Shown here piece after piece: positions 31,252-33,403 of a stretch of 33,403 nt of DNA; within the stretch, counting starts at the first letter, position 1; each line of letters starts with the position of its first letter. The DNA is from Oscillospiraceae bacterium (GTDB lineage: Bacteria; Bacillota; Clostridia; Oscillospirales; Oscillospiraceae): the NCBI GenBank assembly GCA_016297855.1, contig JAEDFW010000008.1, positions 1-33,403 on the forward strand. Direction: 5' to 3'. The notes below the pieces were generated by a model. The model was given only the letters and a program-made list of their open reading frames with translations. It was not told the DNA's origin and made no database searches. A program made the position numbers and the translations under genes.

Positions 31252-32010
31252 ATGGTAGATTTTATTAGCAAAGACCGATATGACTTTCAGGATCTTGTCC
31301 GGCTCGTGCATGTGCTGCGCGCGCCAGGCGGTTGCCCGTGGGACGGTGCGCAGACGCACCTGTCCATCCGCCGCAATTTTTTGGAAGAGGCATATGAAGC
31401 CTGTGAGGGCTTTGACCGGGACGATCCGCAGATCATGTGCGAAGAGCTGGGCGACGTTCTGCTGCAGGTGCTGTTCCACGCGGATATCGAGCGCGACGCC
31501 GGCCGCTTCACGCTCGATGATGTGTGCGATGTCGTCTGCAAAAAGCTCGTGTTCCGCCACCCGCACCTGTTCGGCAGCAGCAGCACGGGCGGCTGGGAGG
31601 AAATGAAGCAGCTGGAAAAGGGGCAGAAAACGGCGGCGCAGACGCTCGACGGCGTTGCGCGTTCGCTGCCGGCGCTGTGGCGTGCGGAAAAGCTCCAGAA
31701 AAAAGCCGCTGCCGCAGGCCTCACGGCCGAATCTGTTGCCGATTCTCTGGACAAACTAGACACGCAGGCTGCTTCACTGCGAAAGGCCGTCCTTGATGCA
31801 GATGATGCCGACGAGGCGCTGGGTGAACTGCTGTTTGCTGCCGTTCGTGTGGCAGCTTCCATGCAAAAAGACCCTGAAATGAGCCTGCACCAGGCATGTG
31901 AGCGATTCATCGCGCGCTTTGCTGCGATGGAGACTGCAGCACAAAAGCCGCTGCACGCGTATTCGCCCGAAGAACTGCGTGCGCTCTGGGACGGGCAGAA
32001 CCCGGAATAA
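31252..32010 (+). CDS. mazG: MazG-family nucleoside triphosphate pyrophosphohydrolase
   Basis: This 252-residue cytoplasmic enzyme removes pyrophosphate from nucleoside triphosphates, including damaged ones. It opens with the motif PGGCPWDGAQTHLSIRRNF, then the metal-binding LEEAYEA and CEELGDVLLQVLFHADI. The second MazG unit repeats parts of this more weakly. The Bacillus YabN equivalent carries an N-terminal tetrapyrrole-methylase domain, which is missing here. The start at 31252 has AGGAAAG upstream. It lies 27 bp after the flippase gene and before HU. Confidence 0.95.
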   Translation: MVDFISKDRYDFQDLVRLVHVLRAPGGCPWDGAQTHLSIRRNFLEEAYEACEGFDRDDPQIMCEELGDVLLQVLFHADIERDAGRFTLDDVCDVVCKKLVFRHPHLFGSSSTGGWEEMKQLEKGQKTAAQTLDGVARSLPALWRAEKLQKKAAAAGLTAESVADSLDKLDTQAASLRKAVLDADDADEALGELLFAAVRVAASMQKDPEMSLHQACERFIARFAAMETAAQKPLHAYSPEELRALWDGQNPE

Positions 32011-32059
32011 CCGCTTGCAACCATTATCAGACCATTACATGAAAAGAGGAGCAATGACC

Positions 32060-32335
32060 ATGAACAAGACCGAACTCATCGCAGAAGTCGCCAAGAAGTG
32101 CGGCATGTCCAAGAAAGACGCCGAGCGTGCTGTCGGCGCAACATTCGATACCATCACCGAGGCGCTGTGCGCAGGCGATAAGGTTCAGCTCGTCGGATTC
32201 GGCGGCTTTGAGACCAAGTCCCGCGAGGCTCGCATGGGCCGCAACCCCAAGACCCGCGAGACCATCGAGATCCCTGCGACGACCGTTCCTGTGTTTAAGG
32301 CCGGCAAGGCGCTGAAGGACAAAGTTGCAAAATAA
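32060..32335 (+). CDS. hup: HU-type histone-like DNA-binding protein
   Basis: This 91-residue protein (normal HU length) packages DNA as dimers. It has the N-terminal helical part MNKTELIAEVAKKCGMSKKDAERAV, the conserved VQLVGFGGFETKSREARMGRNPKT, and the DNA-bending arm ending near FKAGKALKDKVAK. The ATG at 32060 is 8 nt after AGAGGAG; one at 32054 is too close to it. HU within the mazG-yabO-yabP block is usual in Clostridia but not in Bacillus. A terminator-like hairpin follows, suggesting HU is expressed at a different level than the downstream genes. Confidence 0.97.
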   Translation: MNKTELIAEVAKKCGMSKKDAERAVGATFDTITEALCAGDKVQLVGFGGFETKSREARMGRNPKTRETIEIPATTVPVFKAGKALKDKVAK

Positions 32336-32339
32336 TGTT

Positions 32340-32372
32340 CAGGGCCGGCAGTTTCTGCCGGCCCTGGTTCTT
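32340..32372 (+). terminator. Hairpin after HU, weak T-run
   Basis: A perfect 12-bp stem CAGGGCCGGCAG (32340-32351) and its complement (32355-32366), loop TTT, is followed by GGTTCTTC rather than a pure T-run. It probably gives partial termination or stabilises the HU message before rqcP. Confidence 0.7.
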
Positions 32373-32392
32373 CACTGTGAAAGGAGCACCCC

Positions 32393-32650
32393 ATGCGTTT
32401 GGATAAATTTCTGAAGGTTTCCCGGCTCATCAAGCGCCGCACTGTGGCCAACGAGGCGTGCGACAATGCGCGCGTGAGCGTCAACGGCCGGCCGGCCAAG
32501 GCCAGCTACGACGTGAAGGTCGGAGACGTGCTGCAGATCCAGTTCGGCGCGCGCGCCGTCACGGTCGAGGTGCTGCAGGTATCGGAGAACGTGCGCAAAG
32601 ACGATGCCGTCGGCATGTACCGCGAACTTTTGCCGGACGCGGCAAAATAA
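32393..32650 (+). CDS. rqcP: S4-domain RNA-binding protein, RqcP/YabO (Hsp15-like)
   Basis: The 85-residue protein consists almost entirely of one S4 RNA-binding domain: MRLDKFLKVSRLIKRRTVANEAC, then VNGRPAKASYDVKVGD, as in Hsp15 and Bacillus YabO. RqcP cooperates with RqcH in adding alanine tails to peptides on stalled 50S subunits. AAAGGAG precedes the ATG at 32393. The gene order mazG (yabN)-rqcP (yabO)-yabP-yabQ is the same as in Bacillus, apart from the HU gene. Confidence 0.93.
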   Translation: MRLDKFLKVSRLIKRRTVANEACDNARVSVNGRPAKASYDVKVGDVLQIQFGARAVTVEVLQVSENVRKDDAVGMYRELLPDAAK

Positions 32651-32690
32651 ACCGGCATACTGCCTGTCCGTCGGCCGTATAGTGTAGGGA

Positions 32691-32698
32691 GATACAAT
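32691..32698 (+). promoter_or_regulatory. Possible -10 element before yabP
   Basis: GATACAAT is close to the sigma-E -10 consensus (CATACANT) and lies 18 bp before the start of yabP, a gene that is sigma-E dependent in Bacillus. No convincing -35 partner was found at the expected distance, so this is a weak assignment. Confidence 0.25.
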
Positions 32699-32715
32699 AC
32701 GGGAGGATGGATCGC

Positions 32716-33006
32716 ATGGCAAACGCAAACGCGGCAAACGAAAAACTGCCAGAAACGCCGCACAGGCTGGTGCTCGATTCCCGGCGCAAGCTGTCGATGT
32801 CGGGCGTGATCGAGGTTGAGAGCTTTGACGAGTCGGCCATTCAGCTCACCACCACGCGCGGGCCGGTTCTCATCCGCGGCTCGGGTCTGCATCTGCAGAT
32901 GCTTTCGCTCGACGGCGGACAGGTGGCGGTCGACGGCACGGTCGACTCCATTTCCTACGAGGATGAAGCGCCCGCCGGCGGCTTTTTTGCCCGGCTCTTC
33001 GGCTGA
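32716..33006 (+). CDS. yabP: Sporulation protein YabP
   Basis: This 96-residue small protein belongs to the YabP/YqfC family. After a short polar tail it has the family pattern PHRLVLDSRRKLSMSGVIEVESFDESAIQLTTTRGPVLIRGSGLHLQMLSLDGGQVAVDGTVDSISY. In Bacillus it is made in the mother cell and needed for proper spore development; its biochemical role is not known. The ATG at 32716 is used because GGGAGG lies 9 nt upstream, whereas the one at 32707 directly abuts it. Its stop overlaps the yabQ start by one base. Confidence 0.92.
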   Translation: MANANAANEKLPETPHRLVLDSRRKLSMSGVIEVESFDESAIQLTTTRGPVLIRGSGLHLQMLSLDGGQVAVDGTVDSISYEDEAPAGGFFARLFG

Positions 33007-33403
33007 TGGAGCTGCCGGTCACGCTGCAGGCAGCCCAGTTTGCCGCCTCCATGCTGCTGGGGCTGGCGCTGGGCGTATTCTACGACGCGCTGCGTGCGCT
33101 CCGGCGTCTGCGCGCGCGATTGACGCTGCCGCTTGACGTGCTGTTCGCACTGACGTTCGCGGCGGCGCTGCTTCTTTTCGCGCTCTATCCGGGGCGCGGC
33201 CTGTTCCGGCTGTTCGCGTTCGCCGGTCTGGTGCTGGGCGCGGGCTTGTATTTTCTCACGCTCAGTCCGATCTTGCTGCGAGTCTACGGCGGGCTTTACC
33301 GGATCATTGGGGGCGCAGCGCGCATGGCAGCTGCACCGGTGGGAATTTTTTTGCATTTTGTCGGGCAAATTTTGAAAACCCTCTTTGCAAGCGTCAAAAA
33401 ATG
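33006..33403 (+). CDS. yabQ: Spore cortex protein YabQ, partial at window end
   Basis: The frame opens at an ATG overlapping the yabP stop (TGATG) and stays open for 132 codons until the window ends, so the 3' end is missing. The translated part has helices at about 8-24, 41-60 and 65-90, with LGLALGVFYDALRALRRLR and LSPILLRVYGGLYRI. These match the YabQ family of membrane proteins needed for spore cortex formation in Bacillus. No ribosome site of its own is needed if it is coupled to yabP. divIC is expected next by comparison with Bacillus. Confidence 0.85.
   Translation, partial: MELPVTLQAAQFAASMLLGLALGVFYDALRALRRLRARLTLPLDVLFALTFAAALLLFALYPGRGLFRLFAFAGLVLGAGLYFLTLSPILLRVYGGLYRIIGGAARMAAAPVGIFLHFVGQILKTLFASVKK

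Noticed and set aside
29560..31566. A 668-codon open frame on the minus strand.
   Set aside because: It is antisense to the flippase and mazG genes, with R/H/D-rich sequence that matches no family.
32060..32335. HU gene as an insertion into the yab cluster.
   Set aside because: This placement is usual in Clostridia, so it is not a novelty.
1..33403. CRISPR array, prophage or transposase.
   Set aside because: No regularly spaced repeats, integrase or transposase genes are present; only the non-coding element at 14062-14307 could be mobile.

Overview
This 33.4 kb window has high GC by eye and looks like a chromosomal segment from a Gram-positive, endospore-lineage Clostridia, probably an Oscillospiraceae-like gut anaerobe. 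The reasons are its strong GGAGG-type ribosome binding sites, the RecJ-Rel-Dtd-HemZ housekeeping block, the MazG-HU-RqcP-YabP-YabQ sporulation-associated block at the right end, an MsmX-type sugar transporter without its own ATPase, and a yybP-ykoY riboswitch. No phage, transposase or CRISPR genes were seen. The taxonomic placement is inference.

Left region (1-10.6 kb): an RluA-type pseudouridine synthase points left. To its right is a forward block: an OmpR-type response regulator and histidine kinase; a lipoprotein fusing a probable beta-propeller region to an extracellular solute-binding domain; two sugar-type ABC permeases; a long HlyD-like adaptor; and a MacB-periplasmic-core protein that lacks the permease helices. 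No ABC ATPase is encoded here. A near-identical CTTAA direct repeat lies before the regulator operon and again before the lipoprotein gene, which suggests that the two-component system controls both. A strong terminator closes the block at 10.56-10.60 kb.

Middle region (10.6-21.3 kb): a YczE-type membrane protein (minus strand) diverges from an ArsB/NhaD-type transporter that sits behind a very good yybP-ykoY (manganese) riboswitch with its own terminator. This is the best candidate for new biology, because it predicts a manganese-related role for a transporter family usually tied to arsenite, Na+/H+ or dicarboxylates. Next is a minus-strand operon of rhamnulokinase, short-chain dehydrogenase and PHP-domain protein, with a 300-bp palindrome-rich, possibly MITE-like element before the last gene. 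A divergent membrane protein and rpiB follow. A serine tRNA (anticodon CGA) has a partial copy of its own 3' end nearby. The region ends with a zinc-ribbon membrane protein, an EamA transporter and a metallophosphoesterase, all on the minus strand.

Right region (21.4-33.4 kb): a tightly packed forward block with frequent 1-26 bp overlaps: recJ, rel, dtd, an MBL hydrolase, hemZ, an MTA/SAH deaminase, a SpoVB/YabM-type flippase, mazG, HU, rqcP (yabO), yabP and yabQ. The window ends inside yabQ. The yabM-yabN-yabO-yabP-yabQ order matches the Bacillus subtilis locus, where divIC follows, so divIC is expected just beyond the right edge.
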